DNA of 64,000 nucleotides from Methylocella tundrae (GTDB lineage: Bacteria > Pseudomonadota > Alphaproteobacteria > Rhizobiales > Beijerinckiaceae), in assembly GCF_038024855.1 (NCBI RefSeq), contig NZ_CP139089.1, positions 3,845,518 to 3,909,517 of the forward strand, read 5' to 3'. Both the position numbers and the translations under genes were made by a program. The notes under the pieces were generated by a model, which was given only the letters and a program-made list of their open reading frames with translations, searched no databases and was not told where the DNA came from. Shown one piece after another: positions 26,360-35,058 of this stretch. How positions within the stretch are numbered: the stretch's first letter is position 1; the number at the start of each line of letters is the position of its first letter.

Positions 26360-28075
26360 ATGCCGGTGCAGAATGCCGAGATTGCGGCGTTGTTCGACCA
26401 AGCGGCCGAGCTACTGGAGATCAAGGGCGATAACCCTTTTCGCAGCAGGGCATACCGCCGAGCGGCGCGCCTCATTGAAGGATTGCCTAAAAGCGTTACG
26501 AGTCTTCTGAAAGCAGGGGAAGATCTCTCGGAATTGCCCGGCATCGGCAAAGATTTGGCCGGTAAGATTGCGGCCATCGTCACAACCGGAAAATTCGATC
26601 TCCTCGAATCCTTGAAGGACGAGCTGCCCGGCGATCTGGGCGAGATAGCCGCCTTGCCCGGTCTCGGTCCGAAACGCGTCAAGCTTCTCTACGACAAGCT
26701 CGGCGTTCGCTCGATCGAAGATCTTTATCGCGCCGCCAAGGCGGGGCGTCTCCGCGAGCTCCGGGGCTTCGGCCCAAAGAGCGAGGCGAAGCTCCTTGCC
26801 GCGCTCGCCAAGCCCCCGAGCCAGAAGAGGTTTAAACTCGCAATGGCCGAGGCGGAGGCGGAAGCGCTTGTCAGCTTCCTGCGCCCGGGGTTGGACAAAG
26901 CTCGGGTCGTAGTGGCGGGCAGCTATCGCCGGCGTCGCGACACGGTCGGGGATCTGGATATTCTTGTCGCCGCGCACCGCAATGCGGCTGCCGGAGACAG
27001 GCTCTCAAAATATGAGAACGTGGCGAACGTCCTCGCCCACGGGCCGACGCGGACCACCGTCGTGCTTCGCTCCGGCCTCCAGGTCGACCTCCGCGTCGTT
27101 CCGGAGCAGAGTTACGGCGCGGCTCTGATGTATTTTACCGGCTCCAAGGCGCACAATATCGCGCTCCGCGCTCTCGCCAATGAGCGCGGTTGGAAACTCA
27201 ATGAATATGGTCTTTTCGACGGCGAGCGGCAGATCGCCGGTGCGACAGAGGAAGACGTCTATGGGAAGCTCGACCTCGCCTTCGTCCCACCGGAGCTGCG
27301 CGAGGACCGGGGCGAAGTCGTGCTGGCAAAGAAGAAACGGCTGCCCAAGCTCGTGTCGCTCTCCGACATTCGCGGCGATCTTCACGTCCATTCGGAGTGG
27401 AGCGACGGCACGGTTTCCATTGCCGACATGGCAGCAGCAGCCAGAGAGCGCGGCTACGCCTATATGGCGATCACGGACCACAGCCAGCGCGTAACCATCG
27501 CTCATGGCCTCGATCCTGCGCGGCTTTCGCGGCAAATTGACGAAGTTGATCGCCTCAACGACGAACTCGAGGGCTTCGTCGTGCTCAAAGGCGTCGAGGT
27601 CGATATTTTGGCGGATGGTCGCCTTGATCTTCCAAATAAAATCCTGTCTCGTCTTGATGTCGTTGTTGCCGCCGTCCATTATAAGTTCGATCTCTTCCGC
27701 CAGGCTCAGACGGAGCGGATCATCCGCGCGATGGACAACCGGAACATGTCGATCCTGGCGCATCCGACCGCCCGATTGATTGGAGAGCGGGAGCCCTATG
27801 ACGTCGATATGGAGCGCGTCATCGCTGCGGCGCATGAGCGCGGTTGCCACCTCGAGGTGAATGCTGAGCCGGAGCGGCTGGATCTGACAGATGTGCACGC
27901 TCAAGCCGCGAAATCGATGGGCGTCAAAGTCGCGATCTCGACCGACGCTCACACGACCGCGGCGCTCGGATATATGCGGTTTGGCGTCGACCAGGCGCGC
28001 CGCGGCTGGCTCGAGTCTGGCGACGTCATCAATACGCGGCCGCTTGGCGAACTAAAAAAGCTCCTCAAACACTGA
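26360..28075 (+). CDS. polX: DNA polymerase/3'-5' exonuclease PolX
   Basis: Family X DNA polymerase for short-gap base-excision repair, 571 residues. The order is an N-terminal 8-kDa-like domain with two helix-hairpin-helix motifs (LPGIGKDLAGKIA, LPGLGPKRVKLLY), a nucleotidyltransferase palm with AGSYRRRRDTVGDLDILV (about residues 188-205; the two catalytic Asp), and a C-terminal PHP phosphoesterase domain (DLHVHSEWSDG, ITDHS, AHPTARL, STDAHT). The metal-site histidines look intact. An AGGAT site precedes the ATG. Its place among stress genes is typical of related islands. Confidence 0.95.
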   Translation: MPVQNAEIAALFDQAAELLEIKGDNPFRSRAYRRAARLIEGLPKSVTSLLKAGEDLSELPGIGKDLAGKIAAIVTTGKFDLLESLKDELPGDLGEIAALPGLGPKRVKLLYDKLGVRSIEDLYRAAKAGRLRELRGFGPKSEAKLLAALAKPPSQKRFKLAMAEAEAEALVSFLRPGLDKARVVVAGSYRRRRDTVGDLDILVAAHRNAAAGDRLSKYENVANVLAHGPTRTTVVLRSGLQVDLRVVPEQSYGAALMYFTGSKAHNIALRALANERGWKLNEYGLFDGERQIAGATEEDVYGKLDLAFVPPELREDRGEVVLAKKKRLPKLVSLSDIRGDLHVHSEWSDGTVSIADMAAAARERGYAYMAITDHSQRVTIAHGLDPARLSRQIDEVDRLNDELEGFVVLKGVEVDILADGRLDLPNKILSRLDVVVAAVHYKFDLFRQAQTERIIRAMDNRNMSILAHPTARLIGEREPYDVDMERVIAAAHERGCHLEVNAEPERLDLTDVHAQAAKSMGVKVAISTDAHTTAALGYMRFGVDQARRGWLESGDVINTRPLGELKKLLKH

Positions 28076-28287
28076 CTGGTCGCACCACGGACGCGGCGGC
28101 AGCAAAGACAAGTCCTTCAGCGCTACGACCTCAGATCGCGACCCGAACAATAAACCGCAAGCGAACGCGATAGCTGAGTCTCACAAGCTGCGCTCAAGCG
28201 CCCTCGCGTGGGATCGGCGCAATCTGCAACGAAATGGCTCGAACTCAACCGCCGCCGCGCCTTGCGTCTGTGGCGTTGCGAAGCGAT

Positions 28288-28848
28288 CTAACTGATCCAA
28301 CGAACTTCGGGCGTTTTTCGTGGAACGGCCGGCGCGGGAGTCCTTGGGCGACCGACGATGATCGGGGCCACAGGGACATGGGGTTCTGGAACGCCAATTG
28401 TTTCCTTTCCCTTCGGCGTGCCGAACCAGGCCTGCGCGAGCCCGATCCAGCAAGAGCCGAAGCCGGCACCGTGAGCCGCGAGCATGAGGTTTTCAGCTGC
28501 CAGCGCACAGTCCTCGACAATCCATGGTCCCTGCGCGATGGCCGAGATCACGATCAGGGTCGGCGCGTGGTAGAAGATGTGGAAGTCCGGGTCTGCTAGT
28601 CTTTCATAGAGATGCGCCGGCATGGGGGCCGTGGACCGGATGCTCAGCAAGTGAGCCTTGGCGTCGCGCGATATCTGATCGAGCAGCGATCGCTCCTGGA
28701 CCACGGCGAAAGACCAAGGTTGCTGATTGATTGCGTTCGGCGCGTGGATCGCCGCATCGACCAAACGATTGATCGCCTCTTGCGGTACGGCGTCAGGTAG
28801 ATAATCTCGGACGGAGCGTCGTCCAAAAATCGCCTCCATGAGTTCCAT
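28288..28848 (-). CDS. Nitroreductase family protein
   Basis: FMN-dependent oxidoreductase of about 186 residues. It has the N-terminal IFGRRSVRDYLPDAVP (phosphate-binding Arg/Ser), NAINQQPWSFAVV and the C-terminal GFGSCWIGLAQAWFGTPKGKE, typical of the family. Substrates are not predictable. It follows the HicA-like gene on the same strand after 66 bp and could be co-transcribed. The start is taken at 28848; ATG at 28839 is also possible. Confidence 0.88.
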   Translation of the reverse strand: MELMEAIFGRRSVRDYLPDAVPQEAINRLVDAAIHAPNAINQQPWSFAVVQERSLLDQISRDAKAHLLSIRSTAPMPAHLYERLADPDFHIFYHAPTLIVISAIAQGPWIVEDCALAAENLMLAAHGAGFGSCWIGLAQAWFGTPKGKETIGVPEPHVPVAPIIVGRPRTPAPAVPRKTPEVRWIS

Positions 28849-28914
28849 GATCGAATCCCGCTTTTGATTGCCAAAGATCAAACTAACCCCGATCTTCCTC
28901 TTCGCTTCAAGGCG

Positions 28915-29151
28915 TCAAACGCGAGACGCGGGACCGGGCAATTCATTCCAGTCGAGACCCAATTCGTCGACGACTGGTCGCACAATTCTCGAATCAAGCC
29001 GCTTCTTGGACCCCACCTCAGGGAGAACCGACCTTCGGTCGCCTCGGCGCACGGTCACATAAGCATGACCGTGTGCTCCGGCCGAGTCCTTGCCAGCCTC
29101 GAAGGTACAGCCGCGCTCCGATAGCCATTGGCGAAAGGTTTCGCTTTCCAT
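28915..29151 (-). CDS. HicA-like small protein (putative mRNA interferase fold)
   Basis: A 78-residue protein with a HicA-type pattern: LSERGCTFEAGKDSAGAHGHAYVTV, with the glycine and histidine (GHAY) at the place of the HicA catalytic His, then a basic strand and KKRLDSRIVRPVVDELGLDW. It has a strong GGGAGG ribosome site. No HicB antitoxin is visible on either side, so it is orphan or has another role. A frameshifted paralog lies at 37204-37405, with an almost identical C-terminus (DE-GLDWNELP-PASRV). Toxin activity is unproven. Confidence 0.65.
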   Translation of the reverse strand: MESETFRQWLSERGCTFEAGKDSAGAHGHAYVTVRRGDRRSVLPEVGSKKRLDSRIVRPVVDELGLDWNELPGPASRV

Positions 29152-29204
29152 GACAGCCTCCCATTCTTCCTGGACGACTGATACCCGGAATGAATGCAGC
29201 GGCC

Positions 29205-29218
29205 ATGATTTGGGTCAA
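29205..29218. promoter_or_regulatory. Weak FNR/FixK-type box between hicA-like gene and tpiA
   Basis: ATGAT-TTGG-GTCAA, 8 of 10 to consensus (TTGA-N6-TCAT on the other strand). Centred about 60 bp before the HicA-like start and 217 bp before tpiA. Supported mainly by analogy to the better boxes in the same island. Confidence 0.4.
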
Positions 29219-29428
29219 TATGGCAAAGCGGTGCGGGAGATCGACTTTCTCTCGGCATTCTGAGGCCTCAAGCCAAAATTGCCGCTTGCGACGCCAAAAG
29301 GACGCCGCCTAAACTCAGGCGTCAGACGAGCCTCGTCGTCCATTAAGTCACGCCGCCTTCGGTCTTGAAAACCCAGGCGACGGACGGCGTCTCCGTTTTG
29401 CCGTTCGCACCGGAACCGTGAGTAGAAC

Positions 29429-30178
29429 ATGCGGCCTTTGATCGCCGGAAACTGGAAGATGAACGGTTTATCGTCGCAGCTTGGCGAGATCGAGGCGATT
29501 GCCGCCTCTGTGACTGCGACGCCACCGTTTACTGACGTTCTGATCTGCCCGCCCTCGACTCTGATCGCGCGCGCCGCGCAGAGGGCCGCTGGCCGCATCG
29601 CCATCGGAGGGCAGGATTGCCACAAGGAAGCTGCCGGCGCCTTCACGGGGGGCATCAGCGCGGAAATGCTGAAGGATGCGGGCGCCTCTGCGGTCATTGT
29701 CGGACACTCGGAACGCCGCCAACATCATTGCGAGACCGATGCAATGGTGGCGGCGAAGGCGAAAGCCGCTTGGCGGGTAGGCATTCAGGCAATCATCTGC
29801 ATCGGCGAGACGGAACCACAGCGGCGGGACGGCAAGGCGTTGTCCGTATGCAGCGATCAAATTGCAGGAAGTGTTCCCGAAGGCATGGTTTCGTCCGCCA
29901 ACGCGATCGCCTATGAGCCGCTGTGGGCGATCGGAGCCGAGGGCGCGGCGACTCCGGAGGAGATCGCGGAAATGCTTACCCATATCCGCCACTGCCTCGT
30001 GGGGCGTTTTGGGGCGAAAGGGAAGACGATGCGCATCCTCTACGGCGGATCCGTCAACCCGTCCAACGCGCGTGAGATCCTCGCGCTGCCTGAAGTTGGC
30101 GGCGTGCTGGTCGGTCGCTCAAGCCTGAGGGCCGCGGATTTCGAAGCAATTTTCAGGGCTGTTTCTCCAAAAGCTTAG
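29429..30178 (+). CDS. tpiA: Triosephosphate isomerase
   Basis: TIM-barrel enzyme interconverting DHAP and glyceraldehyde-3-phosphate, 249 residues. It has AGNWKMNG (substrate-binding Asn/Lys), VGHSERRQHH (catalytic His), AYEPLWAIG (catalytic Glu) and YGGSVNPSN (phosphate binding). It is a second, island-borne type rather than part of a gap-pgk operon. It is convergent with fbaB, so isomerase and aldolase genes meet tail to tail. The housekeeping copy, if any, lies outside the window. Confidence 0.95.
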   Translation: MRPLIAGNWKMNGLSSQLGEIEAIAASVTATPPFTDVLICPPSTLIARAAQRAAGRIAIGGQDCHKEAAGAFTGGISAEMLKDAGASAVIVGHSERRQHHCETDAMVAAKAKAAWRVGIQAIICIGETEPQRRDGKALSVCSDQIAGSVPEGMVSSANAIAYEPLWAIGAEGAATPEEIAEMLTHIRHCLVGRFGAKGKTMRILYGGSVNPSNAREILALPEVGGVLVGRSSLRAADFEAIFRAVSPKA

Positions 30179-30238
30179 CCGCGCTTGGCGAGCGAGCTGC
30201 AAACTTTTGAAGTCAAGGCGACGAAATGCTTGGGAACA

Positions 30239-31177
30239 TTACGCGGTTAACCGGTCAGGCGTGTCTGCATAGATATCCATGACCGCGCCCAGCAACCGGA
30301 GCGCATCTTTCTTTGGACGCTGAAACGAGTTGCGGCCAATGATGGAGCCAAACCCGCCGCCAGCATGGATTGCGCGAACCTCATCGAGCAGTTTATCCTG
30401 ATCGGAGACCGCAGGGCCTCCGGAGAAAATGACTATGCGCCGACCGGCGAAGGCGCATTCGACAACATGGCGCACCCGCTCGGCAAGGGTTGCAATTGGA
30501 ACATGCAGCTGATCGTATACATTGCGGGCGGACTCTTGTTCAATATATGCGGTCGGCAACTTCACCTTGATGATGTGCGCCCCGAGCTGAGCCGCGATGT
30601 GCGCGGCGTAACCGACCACGTCGATCGCGGTTTCGCCTTCCTTGTCTAAATCTGATCCGCGCGGGTAGGACCATATGACAACTGCGAGCCCATATCGCTT
30701 TGCCTCTTCAGCATAGGCGCGGATCTGCCCAAACATTTCAAGCTGATGGGCCGAGCCTGGATAAATCGTGAAGCCGATCGCGCAGCAGCCGAGACGGCGC
30801 GCATCCTGTACGCTGGCGGTCAGCGCCTGATTCGGATCCTTCTCGTCCAGAAGCGCATTATTGTCGTTGCATTTCAAGATGAGCGGAATCTCGCCCGCGA
30901 AATCGCGAGCGCCTGCCTCCAGGAAGCCCAAAGGAGCGGCGTAGGCATTACAGCCCGCCTCGATCGCAAGTTCGAAGTGGTAATGCGGATTGTAGGCGAG
31001 TGGGTTTGATGCAAATGAGCGCGCCGGCCCATGCTCGAAGCCCTGGTCGACCGGCAGGATCACAAGCTTCCCTGTCCCCGCCAACCGACCGTGGTTCAAT
31101 AGGCGGGCCACGTTGGTCAGCGTCCCGACGTTATCGGCTCCGTACCAACTCAGAATCTCTCTTACTCTCGGCGTCAC
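30239..31177 (-). CDS. fbaB: Class I fructose-bisphosphate aldolase
   Basis: Schiff-base aldolase of the DhnA/FbaB type, 312 residues. It cleaves or makes fructose-1,6-bisphosphate. Motifs are LVILPVDQGFEHGP, LKCNDNNALLDE, VVIWSYPRG, the Schiff-base lysine context IIKVKLPT, and IFSGGP. The frame is open to a TTG at 31228, but the family N-terminus (TPRVREILSWYGADN) and a GGGAG site point to GTG at 31177. An FNR-type box lies about 82 bp upstream. It is downstream of pfkB with a 470-bp gap. Confidence 0.93.
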   Translation of the reverse strand: MTPRVREILSWYGADNVGTLTNVARLLNHGRLAGTGKLVILPVDQGFEHGPARSFASNPLAYNPHYHFELAIEAGCNAYAAPLGFLEAGARDFAGEIPLILKCNDNNALLDEKDPNQALTASVQDARRLGCCAIGFTIYPGSAHQLEMFGQIRAYAEEAKRYGLAVVIWSYPRGSDLDKEGETAIDVVGYAAHIAAQLGAHIIKVKLPTAYIEQESARNVYDQLHVPIATLAERVRHVVECAFAGRRIVIFSGGPAVSDQDKLLDEVRAIHAGGGFGSIIGRNSFQRPKKDALRLLGAVMDIYADTPDRLTA

Positions 31178-31252
31178 TGCTGCCGCTCTCCCATTGATTG
31201 TCCGGCGAGTTGGATAAGGCTGATACAAAAAAATCCTTTGCTATGAAATGCC

Positions 31253-31266
31253 ATGATTTCAATCAA
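31253..31266. promoter_or_regulatory. FNR/FixK-type box upstream of fbaB
   Basis: ATGAT-TTCA-ATCAA (TTGAT-TGAA-ATCAT on the fbaB strand) matches 9 of 10 consensus positions, centred about 82 bp before the fbaB start. Confidence 0.6.
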
Positions 31267-31646
31267 TCTGCCTTCACGATTGCGATTTTCAAAGCGTATA
31301 TCTGCTGTTCGGCGGGTGCGATTAAGGCTGCATTCACCGGTGGGCTTCGGTTCGCCGCGGTGCGTAGCCACTGATGTAATGCGCCACGCGACCGTCGGCG
31401 AAGCGCCATTCCGACACGAAGTCTGCTATATGAAGCGTGGGCGTCGCCGTAGTGGCGGTTGGCAGATAACGATGGATGCAGCGTTAGAGCGCAGTCCCGC
31501 CGCATTTCGTCACGTCGGCGACGGTCTATCACAGCTTACAATGGCTCTCCAGTGTTCCGCTCAGCTATTCCAGTTTCCGTTCAGGCGCATCAGATCTTGA
31601 GAAAGAGACGGAGCAGTAGACAGCGCCGTGTTTAGGCGCCAGCCGG
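31267..31646. other. Gap between fbaB and pfkB
   Basis: No convincing gene. One minus-strand frame reads FVSEWRFADGRVAHYISGYAPR (positions about 31350-31420), reminiscent of the end of an NTF2/SnoaL-like fold, but it is too short to call. Confidence 0.4.
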
Positions 31647-32597
31647 CTATCCCGCGCATATGTTAAAGGGCCGACACATCTGAGCGAAAAGACGCTCTGT
31701 ATCCTGGCGGGCGCATAACTCGGTCCCCTGCCTCATGACCGCCGCCGCGCCCGCCGCCGTTCCGAAGCAAACCGATTCCTCGATCGACCGTCCACGCACG
31801 AGGCTAAGAACGATACCCGCCACCATACTGTCGCCAGCGCCGACCGTGCTCCTGACTGGCACCTTGATCGGACCAAAGCGCCGGAATCCTTCTGCGGTCG
31901 CGAGGAGCGCACCGGCGCCTCCAAGAGAGAGGACAACGATCTCGCTGCGCGCTTCCTTAATGAGTTCGCGCGCCGCGATCTCCTGCCGCCGCTCGTCGTC
32001 AATCTCCCTTCCCACCAGCTCCTGCAGTTCTCGGAGACTCAGCTTGAGGAGGTAGATGTTGCCATGACCAGCTTGGCGCAACGCCTCGCCAGATGTATCG
32101 ACAATCAGACGGGCGCCGAGTCTCTTGGCCCGCTCAGCGAGACGAGCATAGAAGTCAAAAGGTACTCCCGGAGGCAGGCTGCCGCTGCCCACAATGTAGG
32201 CGGGTTTTGGTTCAAGCGACGAGATCTGATCGAGACAGCGTTGCTGTTCAATCTCCGTCAGGGTCGGCCCGGCCATGATGAACCGAAACTGCTGGCCCGT
32301 TTGCCGCTCGTCGACTGTAAAGCTTTCGCGCGTCAGCCCTGCGATCGCTAGAGAACGATAGTCAATCTTTTCCTCTTTCAGAAGCTGCTCCAACCGGACT
32401 CCGGTTGGACCGCCGAGGGGAAACACGGCGATCGCGTCGCCGCCGAGCAATCGCACCGCGCGTGCGACGTTGATGCCGCCACCGCCAGGATCATATCGCG
32501 GCGCCGTGCAGCGGAGCTTCTCGCCAGGAATTACGCGCTCGGTCGCTGCATTGATGTCCAATGCCGGATTCATGGTCAATGTGGCGATTGCGTCCAT
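31647..32597 (-). CDS. pfkB: PfkB-family phosphofructokinase (1- or 6-phosphofructokinase)
   Basis: Ribokinase-fold sugar-phosphate kinase, 316 residues. It starts IATLTMNPALDI and carries the N-terminal GGGGINVARAVRLLGG motif and the C-terminal VRSTVGAGDSMVAG motif with the catalytic Asp. It is closest to the E. coli PfkB/FruK/LacC subgroup; 6-phosphofructokinase activity is most likely given FBA and TPI next door, but fructose-1-phosphate or tagatose-6-phosphate cannot be excluded. GGAGC precedes the ATG. A LacI-like palindrome sits 43-67 bp upstream of the start codon. Confidence 0.9.
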   Translation of the reverse strand: MDAIATLTMNPALDINAATERVIPGEKLRCTAPRYDPGGGGINVARAVRLLGGDAIAVFPLGGPTGVRLEQLLKEEKIDYRSLAIAGLTRESFTVDERQTGQQFRFIMAGPTLTEIEQQRCLDQISSLEPKPAYIVGSGSLPPGVPFDFYARLAERAKRLGARLIVDTSGEALRQAGHGNIYLLKLSLRELQELVGREIDDERRQEIAARELIKEARSEIVVLSLGGAGALLATAEGFRRFGPIKVPVRSTVGAGDSMVAGIVLSLVRGRSIEESVCFGTAAGAAAVMRQGTELCARQDTERLFAQMCRPFNICAG

Positions 32598-32630
32598 TGG
32601 AAGCTCCGTGGCCCCTAGCGGAGCAACTGT

Positions 32631-32653
32631 AACGTTTGCATCAAACGTTTGAT
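32631..32653. promoter_or_regulatory. Overlapping palindromes upstream of pfkB (LacI/Cra-like operator)
   Basis: Two nested palindromes share half-sites: AACGTTTG-CAT-CAAACGTT (32631-32649) and ATCAAACGTTTGAT (32640-32653). The AAACGTTT core with central CG is typical of LacI-family operators such as Cra. Located just before pfkB. Confidence 0.55.
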
Positions 32654-33369
32654 AGGTGTGAGCACCTGATCATAGTCGGTTGCCTAGACGCATGGATTCG
32701 CGTCAGTTAGCGCAGCCACAAAGTCTGCGGCGTCGCTTACCCTATCTTTGTCGAAGGCTCTCTCGATCGGTCAGAGCGAAGGATAATGACGCCGCGATGA
32801 CATGAAAGCAGATTTACCTTGGTCCCAATCATCCACATGCTCGCCATAATTGCAACGCTGACGGCGGCCTGCATGGGCCGCTACCTGGCCTGGTTCATGC
32901 GATGCTGCGGGCCTCAGGCGCTTCACCCACGGGTCGGCCGGCGCACTTAGCGCTCGTCCAAGTCATGCCGCAGACGGGGCTCAGGGGTCGGCGGGGGTGA
33001 CAGCGCTGCGGATCGCGGACGTCTGCCCTGCGCGACTGATCATGCAGCGTTCATGTCCCGTCACGGCAAGGGCTCAAGAACCCGCGAGGTCCCGTTCAAT
33101 CTGACCGCGCGAAGGGCCGTAAGTCCAGTGGACATGGTCAGAGGCGTACGGCCTCGCTCCCAAATGATTCCGATCTGTGGCGCGACTGGAAGCCCCCAAA
33201 ACGGCAATCTAAGCCTCGAAATCAAGGATGTCGGCTCAAAATGATGGCGCGGGACAATCCATTGGGTTAGGATTAATAGTTAGTACGGTATGCTCAAATA
33301 GCAATATCGAAAGCGGATGGCAAACCCACGCCAAACACAACTCGTGTTGGTAAAAAGAGGATATCGTGC
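32654..33369. other. Gene-poor stretch of about 700 bp
   Basis: No recognisable gene. Short open frames (for example 33053-33244) lack ribosome sites and family features. Composition becomes AT-rich from about 33250 toward the next gene, suggesting a junction with foreign DNA. Confidence 0.5.
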
Positions 33370-33822
33370 ATGTCTTCTATAGATGATTTGATGAAAGATT
33401 TGGTCGAATGGAATAAACAATTCAAGCCGCATTGGGACTATTGGGTAGATGTTGTGATTGCATCTAATCAAGCAGATGGAACGGTAAGCGTGTATCTTGG
33501 CAAGGCTAGCTATACCCATCCCTGGCTCGACAGCTCAACCGAATGGCTTTTTGGATCGCATGGCTCACTGTTCTTTCCAACGAAGTACGGCGAAGGAAAG
33601 GGGTATCACGCGAATTTTAACTGGGTCAATAGCCACTCACAGCCACCATATGGCAAGCTTGTTGTGTACGGCGATGATCAAAAGACAATTACAGAAACTG
33701 TCATTATTGGAAATTTGGTGCTGTCTAACGGTATGTTGTCTGGTATTGGCGCCCGCGCCAACCAAGTCACAGCAACTTACGTAATCAGTTTTCAGAAAGA
33801 TCAGGGCGAAATTATCTACTGA
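33370..33822 (+). CDS. Unrecognised AT-rich 150-residue protein
   Basis: A protein rich in aromatic residues (DYWVDVVIASN, YTHPWLDSSTEWLFGSHGSLFFP, GYHANFNWVN), with alternating hydrophobic strands toward the C-terminus (VIIGNLVLSNG, TATYVISFQKD), so probably an all-beta cytoplasmic domain. No signal peptide or known motif was found. Codon use and base composition are clearly more AT-rich than all neighbours, a sign of recent transfer. It has a clear AGAGGA ribosome site. The 14 bases before it (AAAAGAGGATATCG) recur before the GYD gene at 37417-37430. Confidence 0.65.
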   Translation: MSSIDDLMKDLVEWNKQFKPHWDYWVDVVIASNQADGTVSVYLGKASYTHPWLDSSTEWLFGSHGSLFFPTKYGEGKGYHANFNWVNSHSQPPYGKLVVYGDDQKTITETVIIGNLVLSNGMLSGIGARANQVTATYVISFQKDQGEIIY

Positions 33823-33981
33823 AGAAAGTTTCTCCCTGCAGATCCGGGGGGGCTTTTATCCATGTGAGCCGCCTAAAGCGGCTGGACGCGGACACCGGCG
33901 CGCCCGTACCCATCGGGCCTAAATTCCCCGAGAACGCCTTGCAGCTCAACCGCAGTCATTAACCCCGGCCTAGGAAAACCA

Positions 33982-35058
33982 ATGACCGTGACGCCAAGTT
34001 CTGTTCGGGATCTGCTAACTTACGCTGAACTCTCCGAGATCGAGAAAGCGCCCCTGATCCCGACAGGCCGATATCCGACTTGGTATCCTATCTTTTATGA
34101 TGAGCCGAAGACAGTCGAGTTTCTGACGAACCAATCTGTCGCGCTCGTGGCCAAAGCCGGGGGCATCGACTGGCTTCGCGCACTTCATGGGCGTCTCACG
34201 CGCCTTGAAGATCCTGAGGACGCGGCAGCGGCGTTGGCCGAACTTCGTGCGTACGGCGGGTTGCTGCATGCCGGTTTTGGCGTAAGTCCCATAGCGCAAT
34301 CGGAGGTGGCCGCACCCGAGTTTTCTGTTGATGCTGGAGACGAGTTAATTGTGGTCGAGGTGTTCACAAAGCACCAATGTGGCGCAGACAAGCACCTTCT
34401 GGGCGGAACGCCTCCGGGCGTCGAGCATTTCGCGACCAAAGGGGAACACGCGACCATTGAGACAACGGTTTCGGTGTTGCAGCCCGGCGGCGCTCCCGAT
34501 CCGACGAGGCCTCCTCATAGCGTTCGGGCTGACTTGATCAGCCGCGTGTGCGCAGCCAGGGGCGATGAGACGCAACTCTCTGACAAAGCCCCTTCATTGC
34601 TCTGGATTGACTTCAGAAGCTTCGGCCTCTGGCCCGAGGCCATGAAGCTAGAGCAGGCCGCTCCCCTCATTTCCGGACGTGACGGGCTCACTTCAGGCGC
34701 ATTATGGTATGCGTTCTATGGCTGGCGCGGCGCTCCTGTTTTCGAGGATTGCTTTTTTCCGCGCGATCGCGTGGCGCCCATGGAACATGATGGCCGCTTC
34801 CGGGTTACGGGAGAAAAAAAGACCAAGCTATCCGGAGCCATCTTGGTCGTGTCTGATGGCCTGATCTTGCTTGAAAATCCGTGGACCGCTCACCCGCTAT
34901 CCGATCGCGCGCGGGGTCTTTGTGAGCGCCTTCCATGTTTCGATCTCGGCAGAGCGGTGTGCAATTGGTCCCCAGGCGATGCCCTGGCCCTAACTGATCT
35001 TGGACGTCACCAGATTGAAGCGATGGAACATTGGCGAGAGGTGTTCGAAGGGGACTAA
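33982..35058 (+). CDS. Unrecognised 358-residue protein
   Basis: The protein is open and well formed, with an AGGAAAA ribosome site. A possible nuclease-like or beta-rich core lies around DELIVVEVFTKHQCGADKHL (about residues 120-140), LLWIDFRSFGLWPE and GALWYAFYGWRGAPVFEDCFFP, but I cannot assign a family. No transmembrane segment or signal peptide. It follows the AT-rich gene after 160 bp in the same orientation and ends 280 bp before the fadD stop. Both look like cargo unrelated to the metabolic genes around them. Confidence 0.65.
   Translation: MTVTPSSVRDLLTYAELSEIEKAPLIPTGRYPTWYPIFYDEPKTVEFLTNQSVALVAKAGGIDWLRALHGRLTRLEDPEDAAAALAELRAYGGLLHAGFGVSPIAQSEVAAPEFSVDAGDELIVVEVFTKHQCGADKHLLGGTPPGVEHFATKGEHATIETTVSVLQPGGAPDPTRPPHSVRADLISRVCAARGDETQLSDKAPSLLWIDFRSFGLWPEAMKLEQAAPLISGRDGLTSGALWYAFYGWRGAPVFEDCFFPRDRVAPMEHDGRFRVTGEKKTKLSGAILVVSDGLILLENPWTAHPLSDRARGLCERLPCFDLGRAVCNWSPGDALALTDLGRHQIEAMEHWREVFEGD

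Noticed and set aside
28864..28881. TTGAT...ATCAA inverted repeat just upstream of the nitroreductase gene
   Set aside because: Half-sites are separated by 8 bp instead of 4, so it does not fit FNR/FixK, and it lies very close to the start codon.
31263..31532. Possible NTF2/SnoaL-like fragment between fbaB and pfkB
   Set aside because: Only about 20 residues look suggestive and no frame is open across a domain.
33053..33244. 63-codon open frame in the pfkB-downstream gap
   Set aside because: No ribosome site and no recognisable motif; composition does not favour coding.
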